From Acanthosepion pharaonis (taxonomy: Eukaryota > Mollusca > Cephalopoda > Sepiida > Sepiidae), in assembly GCA_903632075.3 (NCBI GenBank), contig CAHIKZ030000834.1, positions 354,501 to 418,500 of the forward strand: a stretch of DNA of 64,000 bases, in the 5' to 3' direction. The translations under genes and the position numbers were made by a program. Below are positions 11,080-23,910 of this stretch, piece after piece. The notes below the pieces were generated by a model, which saw only the letters and a program-made list of their open reading frames with translations, made no database searches and was not told the origin of the DNA. Every line of letters starts with the position of its first letter. The stretch's first letter is position 1.

Positions 11080-12625
11080 GAGACCTACATCCAGAAATGG
11101 CATCATGACAATTTCACTAAACACTTTTGTAAAAAAAAAAAAAAAAAAAGAAAAGAAAAAAATAAGAACCTTAGAACACATTTTACATTGATAAGTTCCT
11201 TCGTAAGGTGTAAGCTGTACTTGTGAGAACATTTTTTGTGTTTTTTGGATCCCTTCAATGAAATTATCAGAACCCTTTCTAATCAATCCGAGGAGTCCAG
11301 CCACAACTGGAATCACTGATGTCTTTATATACCCCATTTTTTTTTAATTTACGCGCCAACATCCTTATCTTTTTTTTTTTATAGTTTTTATAAGATTTTC
11401 AAAGATGCATCAGAGTCTGTAGGAACTGCCGTCAATATGAATATTTCAATATGAAAACACATACTGTCTTTGTGGTCTTTGATCAAAATAGCTTTGATTG
11501 TCCTGTTTATATGTATTGTAAAGTGTCATAAAATTGTTACTGGTTCTGTGTCCGTAAACGGGTCTGGGTGGTGTTCATACCAATTTCTTGCAGTTTCCTT
11601 CCCGCAAAAGTTCTAGATTTTCCATTGCATTGCCCACTCTGTTGTACCGTCTTTTATATTCAGTCGCAGCTAATAACGAGCAACCTGATACAAGATGGTC
11701 AATTGTTTCCGGATATCTATCACAGAATCTGCATTTCTGGTTAACACAAATTTTCAGTATGTTTGCTTGGTAATTTCTAGTCAGCAAGCATTGGTCCCGT
11801 GCAGCAAAAATAAAACATCCAGTTTCATCTTTTAATCTTGCACAACGTAACCATTGATGAGCATGGGGTTTGTATATATCACATTGTTTGGAACAGGCAA
11901 AGTACTGACCATGAAGACGTTTATCTTACTGTGTTTTCTGTATCTGGTCAGTTGAATTTACTTTTGCCTTCTTTTTAAGTTCTTTGCCGCTGCAGTAGAT
12001 TTATTATGGTTTACTTGCACTTCTTCACCCACTTGAAATTCCATCTTTCATTTGTTGGCTTCCCTTATTACTGAATAAAGTTTCTTTCTTCTTTCATGTT
12101 CTTTGACACAGATTTTCATCCAGGCTTCTTTAGCTTCTAGGTATCTTTGAAGACCGATTGTTGTAGTTTTTTAAGACAGTTCTAGTTGAACTAATCCTCT
12201 GCCTCTTTCGGTTCAGTTCACACACAGTCGGTCAAAATCGGCCTTAGGATGATGGATGCGGTGGCAAGTGAGAAGCTTTCTCGTTTTGACATCTATTCAG
12301 TAAATGTTAGGTATGGTCCAGTTAAGGATGCTGAAGCTGTATTGCACCACAGGGATAATCAAAGTGTTTATGGTTGATATTCTGTTTTGTGATTTCAATT
12401 CGGTATTTAATACCAGATGCACCCGCCCGAGGTAATCTTTTCTTACTTTCTCTTTTATTTGGTTATGCTGTATTCCGTTTTGTTCTCTGGCATCTAGGTA
12501 GTTATAGAATTCTTCTGGTTCCTGTCTTTTAATCTTTGTGACAAAATCTAGATCTGTTAAGTATGTTTCTCTAATTCTTCCTTTCTTGAACGTTACTTTT
12601 CTCTTTCTTATCGCTTTTTTTTTTC
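11080..12625 (-). pseudogene. Non-LTR retrotransposon ORF, 3' half, decayed
   Basis: Read on minus from about 12,620 to 11,165, several frames together give the C-terminal third of a LINE polyprotein. In order: a segment EEFYNYLDAREQNGIQHNQI, a later segment ending ILNWT, a CHRIHHPKADFDRLCVN-like segment, the zinc motif CRFCDRYPETIDHLVSGC (within 11,575-11,787), and the extreme C-terminus with PVVAGLLGLIRKG (within 11,017-11,337). The CX2C...HX4C cluster is typical of the C-terminal domain of R2/CR1-type LINE proteins; the clade is not resolved. Frames are interrupted by stops and indels, so it is a 5'-truncated dead copy. It is followed downstream on its own strand by two further copies of its 3' end. 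Confidence 0.8.
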
Positions 12626-13589
12626 CTTTTTATCCCATTTAATTATGTCTGGAGTATTGAATTTAGAAACAAAAGATCTACTTTCTACAATCAATGAATA
12701 AACGAGAGACTTGTTTTTTTTTTTTAATTCAATTCCTGTCCCATATTTACACTTCATTCATCATTTTCATAAGCTTCCGCTGAAATTTCCACAGATTAAA
12801 CACCGTCGACTGTATACTTTGTCTTCATCTTTGAGTTTTGACAAAGAAATGACGTAAAATAATTACTTTTCACCAAACAACGCTCAATAAAAAGCTGAGT
12901 CAAGACACGTCTAAGATTTCCCTGATATATAAGTAATGATTTTCACTTAAGGCATTCGAATCATAATATATGCTTCACACAAACTTAATAAACGCAAGTT
13001 TGTTTTTCAACAGAAAACCTGCTTGCACCTACTGCACCTACAGAGGTAAGCTTCAATTATACAATACCTGTCTTTTGCGACAATTTTAGGTAAATTAAAT
13101 ATGAATGAAAAAAAAAACAGGTTCAAATGTGCGTTTGCTGCTCAGTCATTGTTCTCGTCAAAATAAAGTAAAACGCCTCTTTCAAAGTATGCACGCAAAA
13201 TCAATAAAAGAGGAGTAAAATTTAAAGACACTTCGAAGACTTCCTTATATAGAAAATGGTGCCGAGAAGTTAATAATTAATAAAAGTGTTAACTGGGAAA
13301 TTGAAAAAAATTAACTAGAATCACACAACAGAAGAATTGTAAAGTTTCCCGAAGAAAATTCTACTTGTTTAAAGAATTTTACTCTTTCTCCGACAAAGAT
13401 AATTCTCGCTTAACTTTCTGAAAATCGACTGCAATTCAACTGTTATTCGACTGCAATACAGCAACGATTTTCAATAATATATTAGTAACTTTGCGCTGCA
13501 CTTTCTCCTTAGATTAAACGGTAAAAAAATGTTTTCAATGTGTTTTCTATATTCTGTGATGATGTTTACCAAAATAGAATATCTCATTG
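12626..13589. other. No gene recognised
   Basis: AT-rich unique-looking sequence with no credible coding segment. Confidence 0.5.
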
Positions 13590-13833
<244 letters not shown>

Positions 13834-13839
13834 TCTATC

Positions 13840-14404
13840 TATATCCTTGTTCAAATTAATTGAAACAACTGATTTAGTTTCCTTTCTTTCACCATACGGT
13901 CAGTTTTAGACCCAATGGAGTGACAGGGTGTAATCAATTTCTATTTTTGCCTCAGATCGGGTCATTTGCAGTGGAAGGTAGTAATATGAATATATTTTCG
14001 GGTGTATGATGAAATTTATTTGGCCTTAAAAATATTGCGTCATCTGTGATTGTTTCATATTTTTATCACGCCCGGACACTATTGTCTCTACTGTCGATTA
14101 GTTGTCCTACGGCTATTGTCTGCGATGGACGTTACTCCAAGGAAGCGTACGAAAGTTTTTAACGCTGCACCAACACACTAGCAAGCCTTATCAGTAAGCA
14201 AATCAAAGTACTATAGACTGACGCGGAAACTCTCCTGATGTAAATCCAATCGAGAATCTGTGGTCGGTCTGCAAGGAAAGACTTTGTGGAATGGACGTAC
14301 GAAGTACTAACATGTGCACTGGGTCATGTTTCATTGGGAAAATACGATAAGTAAATAATAACGGAATTATTCGTTTTGTTTCAATTAATTTACAGAAGGG
14401 TGTA
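13840..14404 (+). mobile_element. Internally deleted Tc1-like DNA transposon
   Basis: The ends form inverted repeats of about 29 bp: 13,840-13,868 (inner part AATTAATTGAAACAA) against 14,376-14,404 (inner part TTGTTTCAATTAATT), with roughly 23 of 29 matches by eye. Both outer ends abut TATC repeats and a TA, as expected for insertion at TA. Inside, a transposase start MDVTPRKRTKVFNAA (near 14,123) is followed after a gap by the catalytic-domain signature NSPDVNPIENLWSV (near 14,225-14,270). The DNA-binding and first catalytic-Asp regions between them are missing. So this is a ~565 bp non-autonomous derivative of a Tc1-family element; the D of NSPD and E of IENLW are retained. Confidence 0.85.
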
Positions 14405-15409
14405 TCTATCTATCTATCTATCGATTCATTTCTTTTTCTGAAATGTTTGATCACCAATAATCACTGATAATATCCGTTTTAATTGTGTTTCCTTTCGTAA
14501 GAAATAATTCTATCTCATTATGTTTGGTTTCGAAGGAGATTAAATTCCTGTTGAAAAAAAAAGAAGAAAAAAGTGGTTTATTTAGGGTTGATATTATATT
14601 CTAAATATCAAATTCAACTTTAAAAAAAAACCTGTCGGGAAACATTCTTTTTATGTATGATGAAATAAACACGATAATAAATAGAAATGCTGGTTACAAA
14701 TTTCAAATAAAAGCAAAATACATATTTTATAAGACTCAAAAGTAATTCATTTTTTTTTCTCTACAGTTGTGTTATTATCAAATTCACCAGTTAAATGCCT
14801 TTAGGTAAAAATATTTTAAACGTGGCCTCACTCTGTCTTTTCTACAAATATTTTCATGACAATCGTTTTGATGAGTTTTTTTCTCCTTGGTACCTAGATT
14901 GCATGAATTTAAATTTCTGAACCTGACATTAATGTAAAAGTAGGTTATAGCCAAACTGCTGTTATGAATTTCGAAAAACTCAAGAAGATTTAGCGACAAG
15001 TAGAGATGTCCAATGAAGATCAATGCCAAAGATGACTATTTCATTAAGCACATTGCTGTACGATCTCCAAGAAGAAGCTACAATAAGAAGCTCCATGTTC
15101 CTCTGTTACAAAATGGTTACAAATTCTAATTCTATGACAGTTTCACGTCGTCTGTGATTTGAATTTACTTTTAAATCATTCAAAGCGGCTCGCAAACGAC
15201 AACTAATCCAAGTTTCGGGCAACGTGGAACCTGAGCAGCTGAAAACTGGAACAAATTTATGTTTTCATGTCAATTCACTCTTCTTACATTTCCTTATGTG
15301 CAATTATCAGACCCCATGGAAGGAGATTTGATGAAAAGTACACAATTCAAAGTATGAAGTTCGCAGCAAGTTAGATGATTTGAGGCGCCATGCGCAAATC
15401 GAGAAACAG
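14405..15409. other. No gene recognised
   Basis: Short TATC run to about 14,422, then AT-rich sequence without recognisable genes. Confidence 0.5.
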
Positions 15410-15690
15410 CTTGACTATGCTTGTTGCCTCCAGGAAAAGCGATAAACGTACTACTAGATTGGCAGTTAAGTCTCGCCGTTTTACTGTTGAACGAGCGAGA
15501 TGTAACCGTATGTTCTCTTCTTCTCACCTGTAGGACTCTCTTCCGGTTTCTTGCTTCCCTGCAACGTATGATCTTCAAAAATTCTTCCATGAATCTGTTC
15601 TTTTATTGTCCTCTCTCCTCGCTAGGATCTTCTTGTTCTCTATCACTCCCAGTAACTAGAGAACAGCAACGAATAACCTAAATAGCGACC
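15410..15690 (+). pseudogene. Jockey-like LINE ORF2 C-terminus
   Basis: One plus frame reads TRLAVKSRRFTVERARCNRM then DSLPVSCFPATYDLQ, the C-terminal end of jockey-type reverse transcriptases in which WNSLP precedes a short basic tail. The W codon before DSLP has become a stop. It ends in the 3' UTR phrase cactcccagtaac shared with copies at 33.0, 33.3 and 43.3 kb. 5'-truncated and inactive. Confidence 0.75.
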
Positions 15691-15879
15691 GTGTGTAAAT
15701 GGTTAGCAGAACAAAGAGTAAGAGAGATAGCAAAAAGACAAAATTTACCAAGAACTACGAAGAATAGGAAATTGAGAGGAGCCATGATCACCCTCATCCT
15801 GAAGGGATACGTCAAATAGACGAAGTCATTCCAGGCTCTGGTATCAAGATATAAAAACGTCGAGTAAAGTTATGTCATG

Positions 15880-15931
15880 CAGAGTTTTGAATTATACTGG
15901 CATTTTATAGCCAGTATAATTGAAAACTCTG
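15880..15931. repeat. 22 bp inverted repeat, 8 bp loop
   Basis: CAGAGTTTTGAATTATACTG at 15,880 is matched by the reverse complement of the arm at 15,910-15,931, with one mismatch. It would form a tight hairpin in RNA or DNA. No T-run or gene adjoins it. Confidence 0.85.
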
Positions 15932-16009
15932 ATGAAAAGTTCTCAGCTCGACCAAGAAGGGTTTAAAAATTGTTTTGCGATTAGGTCTTGTAGAGAATTT
16001 TTTTAACCA

Positions 16010-16345
16010 CCTGTTTAATATACACTATTTACATTATTCGGACTATCATCCTCATCTTTGTCGACATATTTATTACAACATTTCGGCCGTTGTGCGCTCT
16101 GGCCTTCTTCAGGTGGTTGGAATGTCGAACTGAACCCTTTATTTCGCTCAGTGATAGAATGTTCTAGTTGCACGTGCCATGTTTAATGGATGTCAGTTAT
16201 CTCTTGTTAATTCCCCTCTCCAAGTTCTCTACTGCCTTAAACAGGTATTGAACTCACACACTTTGCGCCCTGTCAATGGAGGACACATGGCACAGTGGAT
16301 AAAGGCGTTGGTTAGATCCAGTGACTGGATCCAGAGAGTGTGAGT
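16010..16345 (-). mobile_element. tRNA-headed SINE-like repeat, family G
   Basis: The minus strand holds the family-G body with the palindrome gaaggccagagcgcacaacg-gccgaaatg, and the tRNA-like centre (tggcacagtggataaaggcg, ttggttagatccagtgac, gagttcaat) is also present on plus. It matches the left arm plus centre of the pair at 59.8-60.4 kb. Confidence 0.75.
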
Positions 16346-17394
16346 TCAATATGATTATGATCATTTTCCTTTTTATTCTAAAGCAAAAAAGATGTTTATA
16401 CGTATGATCTCGCCAATGGTTCAAAATTGTTGAAAACGTCACCTTTAACGAGAGGTTAAAAAATCCAATAAAACATTGGGTTTAATCATGTTTACATATA
16501 TGTTCATGTATGAGAGACAGTGTGAGTGAACAAGTGAGAACGAAACAAAAAACAAAATTTTAATAAACATTATTTTCCTTATGAAATTAGGAGTGCCATC
16601 CAGAAAACCAAATGGGACTGTTACAGCCCGCGGGCCATAGTATGCCTATGGCTATTCTATATGAAAGGGAAAAATTGCGGACTGTTGGTGATTTTCGACT
16701 AGCGTAAATAACCATATATAATGGCTGTCCGTTCCTTTCTCGGAATTTTGTTTCTGCTCTGTTAGCGGAAGGAACGCATTACTTATGACCAAACGCTAAA
16801 TCTTGATCCGTGTTCTTGACTTAACCTGACCTTTTCTTTCCAATAATTCTGCAAGTGTTTGGGGGCAAATACCAGCGAATACCTGGTCACATTTCTGGAA
16901 CAATTCAGAGAGCTTTGAGATCGCCGTCAGCAATTTGGGAGATTAACCACAACACTGTCATGAAATGTCTAGAATCGATTGTATTCCTTCTTTTTCGTTT
17001 ACGTTTTCTTTTCACGGTCAATGCTGGGTTGACCAACTAAATCCGATTGACTCTGAGGGGAAGTTACAGACATGCACAGGAGCACAAGGACGTGCTCATC
17101 GGATCTCTGGCCTTCAACTAGATTTCTGGCTTGGTCTAAGTTGTGAAAAAGGAAGCAAAATAACGCATAAGAAACAATAGGCATATGTTGTTTAGTTTTC
17201 AGGAATTTGCGTTTCGATTCGTCGAATTCACTGGATATACTCTTTGATCTTTTTGGCGTAACTGTTATTGGCGATTTACTGAGCGTAGCTTAGATGTGTC
17301 TCAAGGCCAAAAGAATGGATCTTGACGTAACTGTTAATGAAATCAAGAATTACTGTTGCTGATTCTTTTTTTATTTCTCTTGCTCTTTTTATCC
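16346..17394. other. No gene recognised
   Basis: Contains mixed-composition sequence; a plus frame around 16,830-16,980 hints at an old DNA-transposon relic, but no motif is firm enough to call. Confidence 0.4.
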
Positions 17395-17560
17395 AATATC
17401 TTCTTCTTCTTCTTCTTCTTCTTCTTCTTCTTCTTCTTCTTCCTCCTCCTCCTCCGCCTCCTTCTTCTTCTCTTCTTCTCTTCTCCCTCCTACTCCTCTT
17501 CCTACTCCTACTCCTCCTTCTTCTTCTTCTTCTTCTTCTTCTTCTTCTTCTTCACTATCG
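17395..17560. repeat. (CTT)n / (CTC)n microsatellite
   Basis: CTT triplets flank a CTC/CCT-rich centre. Confidence 0.97.
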
Positions 17561-17599
17561 TTCTGTAATTATTTTATTTTCCATAAAATTCTTTCGCTT

Positions 17600-18965
17600 T
17601 TTTTCTCTTTTACACAAATGATTAATACTAAATATTTTCCCAATTCGTTTTCTTCTTCACGCTCTTTTTAACGCCATGTTTCTTTCACTTCTCACTATTG
17701 ATCAATTAGTGATATTATTTTACATTCTTTTTCTTCTTCTCACTAGATTGTTTCTTACTTTTCTTTAATTCTTCCTACTGACCTCTTCTTCCTACTTTTT
17801 AGATTTTATTATTCTTTTGAACTTTTTTCTTCTTCCGCGGTTGTATTTTTTCCCCTTTTTTCTGACTACATTTTCTTTATCTCACTCTTTTTCTATCACC
17901 TTTCCTTTCTTCATACCATTGTCGACTTCTTGATTTTCTGTTTTAGTTTTTTCTATATTATTCTTTCTGTTTTTTTTTCATTCACTATTGTTCGTTTTCT
18001 TTCTTTTTCTGTCTCCTTTTCTTCTTCTTACTCTTCTTCTTCTTTTTATTTCTCCTTAGCGTTGTCCATTTTCTTATTTTTCTATTTTCATTTTCTCTCT
18101 TTTATACTGTCAGCTTTCTTTTTCTTTGATTTCTTTTCCGTTTCCCTTTTCTTTTCCTCATTCTTTTGTCTTGTTTTTCCTTTCTTAGCATTTTCCATTT
18201 TCTTGTTTTTTTTCTGTTTTCATATTCTCTCTTTTATTTTTTCTATATTTGCTTCATAATTCGTCTTTCGTTTCTTTTTCCGTCTCGATTTTTCTTCTCA
18301 TTCTTTCCTCATGCTTTTTCTTTCTTCTTAGCATTTTCCATTTTCTTGTTTTTCTGTTTTCATTTCCTCGCCTTTCCTTTCTTCTTAGCATTGTTCGTTT
18401 CCTTGCTCTTTTATTTTCATTTTCTCTCTTTTATTCTTTCACAATTGTTCGTTTCCTTTTGTCTTGTTCCGTCTCCATTCTCTTCTAAATTTTTTTCTCG
18501 TTTTTTTTTCTTCGTACCTTTTTTCTCTTCTTGATTTTTCTTTTTTTTTTCTGTTTTATTCTTTCGGCTTTTCTTTATTTCTTCTTCATTTTCTTCTTCT
18601 CACCTTTTTCTTTCTCAGTATTCTGTTGCTTTTGTTTTTCTCATTTTTCTTTTACTTTTCTTCTTTTCGCTTTTCTTCTGTCTATTACCCTGTTTTTTTA
18701 CTTCTTTTCATTTCCATTCCACTCTTTTTTGTCTTTTGGCTTTTCTTTTCTTCTCTCTTTCATTCTGAATTCCCATTTTTTTTAATAACATTCTTCTTTA
18801 TTTGTTCCTCACTTTTTTCTTCTTTTCGCCATTCTTTTTCTTATCCGTTTCATTTTGTCTTCTCGCCATTTTCTTTTTCTTCTCAGTTTCCATTTCCTTC
18901 TCACTTTTGTTCTGCTGTTATTTAGTTTTTCTTTTCTTCGCTTCGTTTCTCTTTTGAACTTTCTC
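17600..18965. repeat. Pyrimidine-rich degenerate minisatellite
   Basis: About 1.3 kb almost entirely of T and C on plus. A longer phrase, agcattttccattttcttg followed by ttttcattttctctctttta, recurs near 18,058, 18,187, 18,330 and 18,387, so it is a decayed tandem array, not random. The F/S/L-rich frames are not genes. Confidence 0.8.
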
Positions 18966-19000
18966 ATTATTCTGTTCTTTTTCTTCGCACTTTTTTCCAG

Positions 19001-19373
19001 TGTGATCATTTTCTATCAATCTATCTGTCTGTCTATCTATCTATCTATCTCTGTACATTATCTATCTTTCTTTCTATCTAGCAAATTATATAAGTGTGGT
19101 CATTTTCTTTCTTTATATCTATCTATCTATCTCAGTCTGTACATTATCTATCTTTCTTTCTATCAAGCTAAGTGTGATCATTTTCTATCAATCAGTCTAT
19201 CATTCTATCTATCTCTGTATATTATTTATCTTTCTTTCTATCAAGTTATCTAAGTGTGGTCATTTTCTATCTATCAATTTATCTATCTGTCTATCCATCT
19301 ATTTCTGTACATTATCTTTATTCCTATCTATCAAGTTATCTAAGTGTGGTCATTTTCTATCTATCTATCTATC
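19001..19373 (+). repeat. Minisatellite array, left part
   Basis: Five copies of a 78-94 bp unit begin TGTG(A/G)TCATTTTCT at 19,001, 19,095, 19,173, 19,255 and 19,345. Each contains TATC repeats and, in the first four, ctgtacattatctatctttc or a close variant. The same unit resumes at 28.5-28.98 kb, on the other side of the Gypsy element. Confidence 0.92.
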
Positions 19374-19550
19374 TAGCATATAGGAAAAAAATGTTGATGC
19401 CGACACTTGGGTTTGTACACGGATCACCAGAGAGCAAGCACAGTCGACCTCATCTTGAAATAATTAGATCACGTGACGGGTAAATGAAAAAAAAAATATA
19501 TATATATATGCGCTTTAGCAGCATCTGACCGAATATTGTTCGAAGACGTT
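19374..19550 (+). repeat. 5' LTR, first part
   Basis: Aligns with the start of the 3' LTR (28,287 onward): gccgacactt, ggtttg, gagagcaagcacagtcgac, aaataattagatcacgtg and attgttcgaagacgtt all have counterparts. A short A-run and (TA)n have been added near 19,488-19,509. It stops at the base where the part at 23,942 takes over. Confidence 0.88.
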
Positions 19551-20437
19551 GTTTTTTAGTCAATAAGAACCAGCGCTGTGCCTTGATTTCGCTAATATCC
19601 ACCGAAAGACGAATTTGGACTATACGTTAAGTGTTTTTTCATTTTATATTTCTGTTACCTTTGAACCTTTTTTTATTTTATTTTCAGTTTGTCTATCATT
19701 GTGTATTTGTAAACTATAATTTTTAGTGTATTTTCTTTTTGTGTTTTACCCGACTCCCGTTTTTCATTCATTTTTATTTACGTCTGAATTGTTTTTGGCA
19801 AGTTAAGTTTGTTAATTCCGTTTAGTTTTGGTTATTCATCTCGGGCACTAGTCCGTTTTTCTTTCTTTGTTATGAAAATACTCCATCGAGTGCACAGGGT
19901 CGCCTCGTCAGTGATGTTATGACTTGGGGTCATGACAAGTTTCGGGGCTTGCAACATCATACTTGTTCACCCAAGAGTCCCTACCGAAACAGTATGATTC
20001 CGGCAGGCGATCCTGAAGCAAAAAATCCGCCAAGAACGCAACAAATGGACGCATTAAGTAACTGCCATTGGTGATCTTGAAATTACAAGCGACCAATCAT
20101 TAACGATCTACGCCATTTCCTCCTCAGCCAAGACGATACAAAAAGAGAATAGACAGCATGCTCGTTTTTTTTTTTTTGCTTTTTTTTTCCATCTTAGGTC
20201 CACCACGCGGAAAGACCCACATTCTCAACGGGCAGTTTGATATAACACTTAAGTAATGGCAAGAAAAGTTTCCTTTTCTAAGAAGCGTTGCTTAAAAAAA
20301 AAAAAAAAGGAAAAAATTTTTAAAAAATTCTTTTCGTTTAAATGTTCTTTAGTTGTTGTTTTGTTTTGTGGAATGTTATATTTGAGTGAACTTTAAAAAG
20401 AAATTGTATCACCGTTGTGATAGTGCCTGTATTATTA

Positions 20438-22137
20438 TGGCGGATCTGACCCAATCAACACTTGTGCATGACGAAGAGGGTTTTGCCTCTAAAAAAAAAA
20501 CAGCCTGGACTTAAAACAGGCCCAAAAAGATACTGCGTACTATACAAAATTGCAAAAGAAGTATGAAAGGTTTACAAAGGAAAACGAGTTCTTTACAACA
20601 CTTGACCTGAACGCAGTAAATACGAGGGCAATTTCCCTGTGGACGACCGACGCAAAAAGTCGGAATTTAATTGGTGCCGCCAAGAAACTGTTGTGGTAAA
20701 TTAGAATGAACTCTTCCGCCTTCATAAATACTAACCTGCAGAGGCAGTCGAAACGTAGTGTAACCTGATAGTTCGGACGGACATTTCTATCTGCTGACTA
20801 ATAACACTCTTACTTTTTATATATCTGTTATTTCAATACACTTGTTCAACCTACCTTCTTCTTTACGTGTCTTTCTTTCTGGCCCCTAACAGGCCATAAC
20901 AGAAACAATGGAGGAAGTTCTCAAGAACTTAAAAATTGGAGCCAAAGTATTGGCCAGAAGATCCAAGGCCATGTGGAACGTCCTTCTGGCAACCGAGCAA
21001 GAATCCAAGCAGTTGGCCGGAAGTATTTTAACTTCCATGACACTTCGGATACAAACTGAATACATGGGCACCCGAAGTGACAGTTTATGGGGTGTCCGTA
21101 GACATAACAGAGGATCGAATAGGGCCTTTTTTGCCCAATACGGAAAAGTAGAGGAGTTCGCGGGCGTAATTAGCAAAGGTGGTATTGCTACTGACGACAT
21201 TGCCATTGAAATAACGTTGATACACAGAAGCCTTAATGGCATCAACAACTCTCTATGTTGAGAGAAGAGAATGCTGGTAATGGTGGAAGGCCGGCGTCCA
21301 TATTATTGGCTGTGTGGTGCCTCGGGGTACATGGCGAAGACGTTCCCCGGGAAGAACGGGACGCCACAGCCTCGCACAACAGCAACAGCAACAACAAAAG
21401 CAACAGTGGAGGCAGAGTCTAACAAGGCTCCCGACGGTGTCTGGAAAAAGGTGGTGACTAAGGGACGAAAGTCGACAGAAGGCTCCCCGCCCCCGAGAAG
21501 GATGTCCCACTGAAGCAGCAACAACCATATAAGGAGCAGCTGGAGGAAAGGCTTCAATAACAGGAACTGACACAACATGGGCAAAAAGGAAAGTTACAAC
21601 AGAAGTATCAGCAGCAGCAAGAAAAATCACCATAAAAGAGACAAGAAAAGAAGCAACAACAACATCAGAAACACCAAAAACAACAGCATAAAGAGCAACG
21701 GTCGGACGAGGACATGGAGGTGGAGGAATTACCTCCACCTAGGTCATCCTCCTTAAAGAGGAGCGGGGAAGAAGAAGAGGAGGAGAAACCAATGAAAAAA
21801 GAAAGACGCACCAGACGAAGTAGTGCGGAGAAGGGCATGGGAAAAGCCAGCTCCCCATCCGCTCCTGCTTCGTCGGAAAAGAATAAAGACACTGCCCCAG
21901 CAGAAAGGAGCCTCCCCACTTCACTCACTCGAGTTCCGCTTCCACCCACCACTCCAACACCTCCTCACTCGTCCACTTCCACACATCCCCACACAGGGTG
22001 GGGAATTGGAGAAGGACCTCTCCGCACAGAAGAAATCCCTCTTGGGTCCTCTGTTCAAGTTAGCCTCTGTCAATGGAAAAAAAGTGGATGACCCTAACAA
22101 TTTCCCTAGGGGTTATTTCCTATATCAGGGCTACTAG
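20438..22137 (+). pseudogene. LINE ORF1 (RNA-binding protein), broken
   Basis: Begins MADLTQSTLVHDEEGF at 20,438, is interrupted by a stop in an A-run near 20,490-20,515, and resumes through 20,908-21,261 and beyond. Near 21,286-21,350 a zinc-knuckle-like GRRPYYWLCGASGYMAK is visible; the first Cys and the His of CCHC are replaced by Tyr, so zinc binding is probably lost. A Q/T/K-rich low-complexity tail follows, as in Tx1-type ORF1 proteins. ORF1 proteins of this class coat the element RNA. Frame changes occur near 21,250 and 21,520-21,720. Confidence 0.75.
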
Positions 22138-22377
22138 GGAATATTTGAGGGTGTGGACTCATATGTTCGAGGGAAAGGACGCATTTCCCGATATTAGAAT
22201 GGCCCAAATGGAACACCATAACTGAGAAAACTGCAGGGGTTTTGTTTATGGATGGTCCGTGTGGTTCTCCAGCCCTCATTATACAGGGCATGAAAACTAA
22301 CGGGACAGTCCGTCGGGGTCCTTACTGCTGTAGATTTCCGTTCAGTCTGTGATTAGGGGAACCAAACTTGAAAAATG

Positions 22378-23910
22378 TTTCTCAAGTTAGCTAGTTTGAA
22401 TGTGAGGGGCTTGAGGGATCGGGGTAAGGCTACTTCCGCCTCCTGTCCTTCGGCATAGATGTAGCTGCGATCTAGGAAATATACTTTGTTTGCGAAGGTG
22501 ATGCTCGTGTGCTGTCTAGCGACTTTGTTGTCTATTCAGCATACGGAGACCAGCAGACCAAATGTGTTTCTCTGCTGGTTAAACGTACCCTAGGTGCGAG
22601 GGTGGACCATGACCACATCGATGCGGGGTGGGGGTGATCGTGGCCGATATTGCCGTGAACAATAATTCGTTTCGGGTCGTTGCGGTTTATGTGCCTAACG
22701 ATCACGGGGAACGTGTCTCGTTTTTTCGGTAGTTAGGGCCGTTCCTGGTTGATTCTTCGTTCTTAGTTTTAGTGGGAGACTGCCATCCTGGATCCCAACA
22801 TAGACAGGGGAGGGGAGCTAGCGGGAGATCAGTGGGTGATCGTAGCCTGGTTGATCTTACCGGCGAGTTTGGTTTTATCGATTGATACAGGGTCGATCAC
22901 GCTGGGCGGATCATGTGGACATGGGCACGTCAGTGACCGTCTACCTGGGTAGCTACCTGGATAGAATGTTAGTGTGAAGGACCGATATAAACTTGCTAGA
23001 TTGTCTCAAGTTCGACTGGTTGTGCTATTCGTCTATTTTCGGATAGCTTTAGATGCTAGGCCTAGTTCAATCTGCCTTACTGCACAGGCGGGACTTCCAA
23101 AAACAGCGAATATAGCCAGCGGCTCGCACTAGATAAGGCTAATAAGTTGAAGGCTCTCAATGATAGTCTGTCCCGGACAGGGATTGAAGAGATTTCCTAG
23201 AGATAGGTTTAGCTAGGCAGGCTCTTGAGCGGTCGACTAGCGAGCGCTACAAGGATCAGGTAATTAACCAAAATGTTTATCGAAGCTGTGAACATGGGTG
23301 TACAATTGCGCTAGGAAGAGATCCGTCGAGGTTCCGATCGATACATTCGTGAAGTCAAAACCCCAGAGAGGCGTACTCTGAGATTGACAACATATGTGAG
23401 GCGTTTCGGTAGTCTGTTTACCAAGGAGCTCGGTCCCAGTGGCGATGAGTTTCGCAGCTATTTGGTTGATTTTCCTCGGCTTTCGCCGTCTGAAGCGGCT
23501 AGCTGTGAGGGCGAAGTCTACTTGGCATTAAAGAGGGTCGGCAATGGCAAGTCTCCGAGTGTTGATGGCTTACCCTATGAATTCTACTTGAGACTGTCGC
23601 ACATCTTTGTGCCGATTTTGACTGTCGTGTTCAACAACTGGTTCCGGCAGGAGTCCATCCCTAGTCGGATCACCAGAGGTGTGATCACACTGTTGAAAAA
23701 GGGCAAGGATGGAGGGCGGGAACCTAGATGCTTACAGGCCCATAACTCTGCTAAACACAGAGTTCAAGATTTTGGCCAAGATTCTAACGGAGCGTTTGCA
23801 ATCAATTGCCGAGACTCTGCTGGGACCCGATGAGACTTGTGCTGTGAAGGGCCGAACAATTCAGAGCAACCTACTCCTCCATCGGCCATGTGCCACAATT
23901 ACTGAATAAA
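22378..23910 (+). pseudogene. LINE ORF2 (endonuclease + RT start), broken
   Basis: Starts MFLKLASLNVRGLRDRGKA, the first beta strand and catalytic Asn of an APE-type endonuclease. After a frameshift it continues with FVVYSAYGDQQTKCVSLLV, VVAVYVPNDHGERV and a decayed GDWN-like region near 22,770-22,800. The RT begins in frame at 23,384: GKSPSVDGLPYEFYLRL, then VITLLKKGKDGG, and in another frame DAYRPITLLNTEFKILAKIL. The RPITLLN...FKILAK signature is typical of L1/Tx1-type RTs. There are stops at several points and the protein ends before the YxDD box. In an intact element it would nick the target and prime reverse transcription. Confidence 0.85.

Noticed and set aside
19001..19373. CRISPR-like array (repeats with variable spacers)
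   Set aside because: Spacers are themselves TATC microsatellite; the genome is eukaryotic and no cas genes are present.
23384..23909. LINE reverse transcriptase frames as a host gene
   Set aside because: RPITLLN and FKILAK motifs and the upstream endonuclease show a non-LTR retrotransposon.
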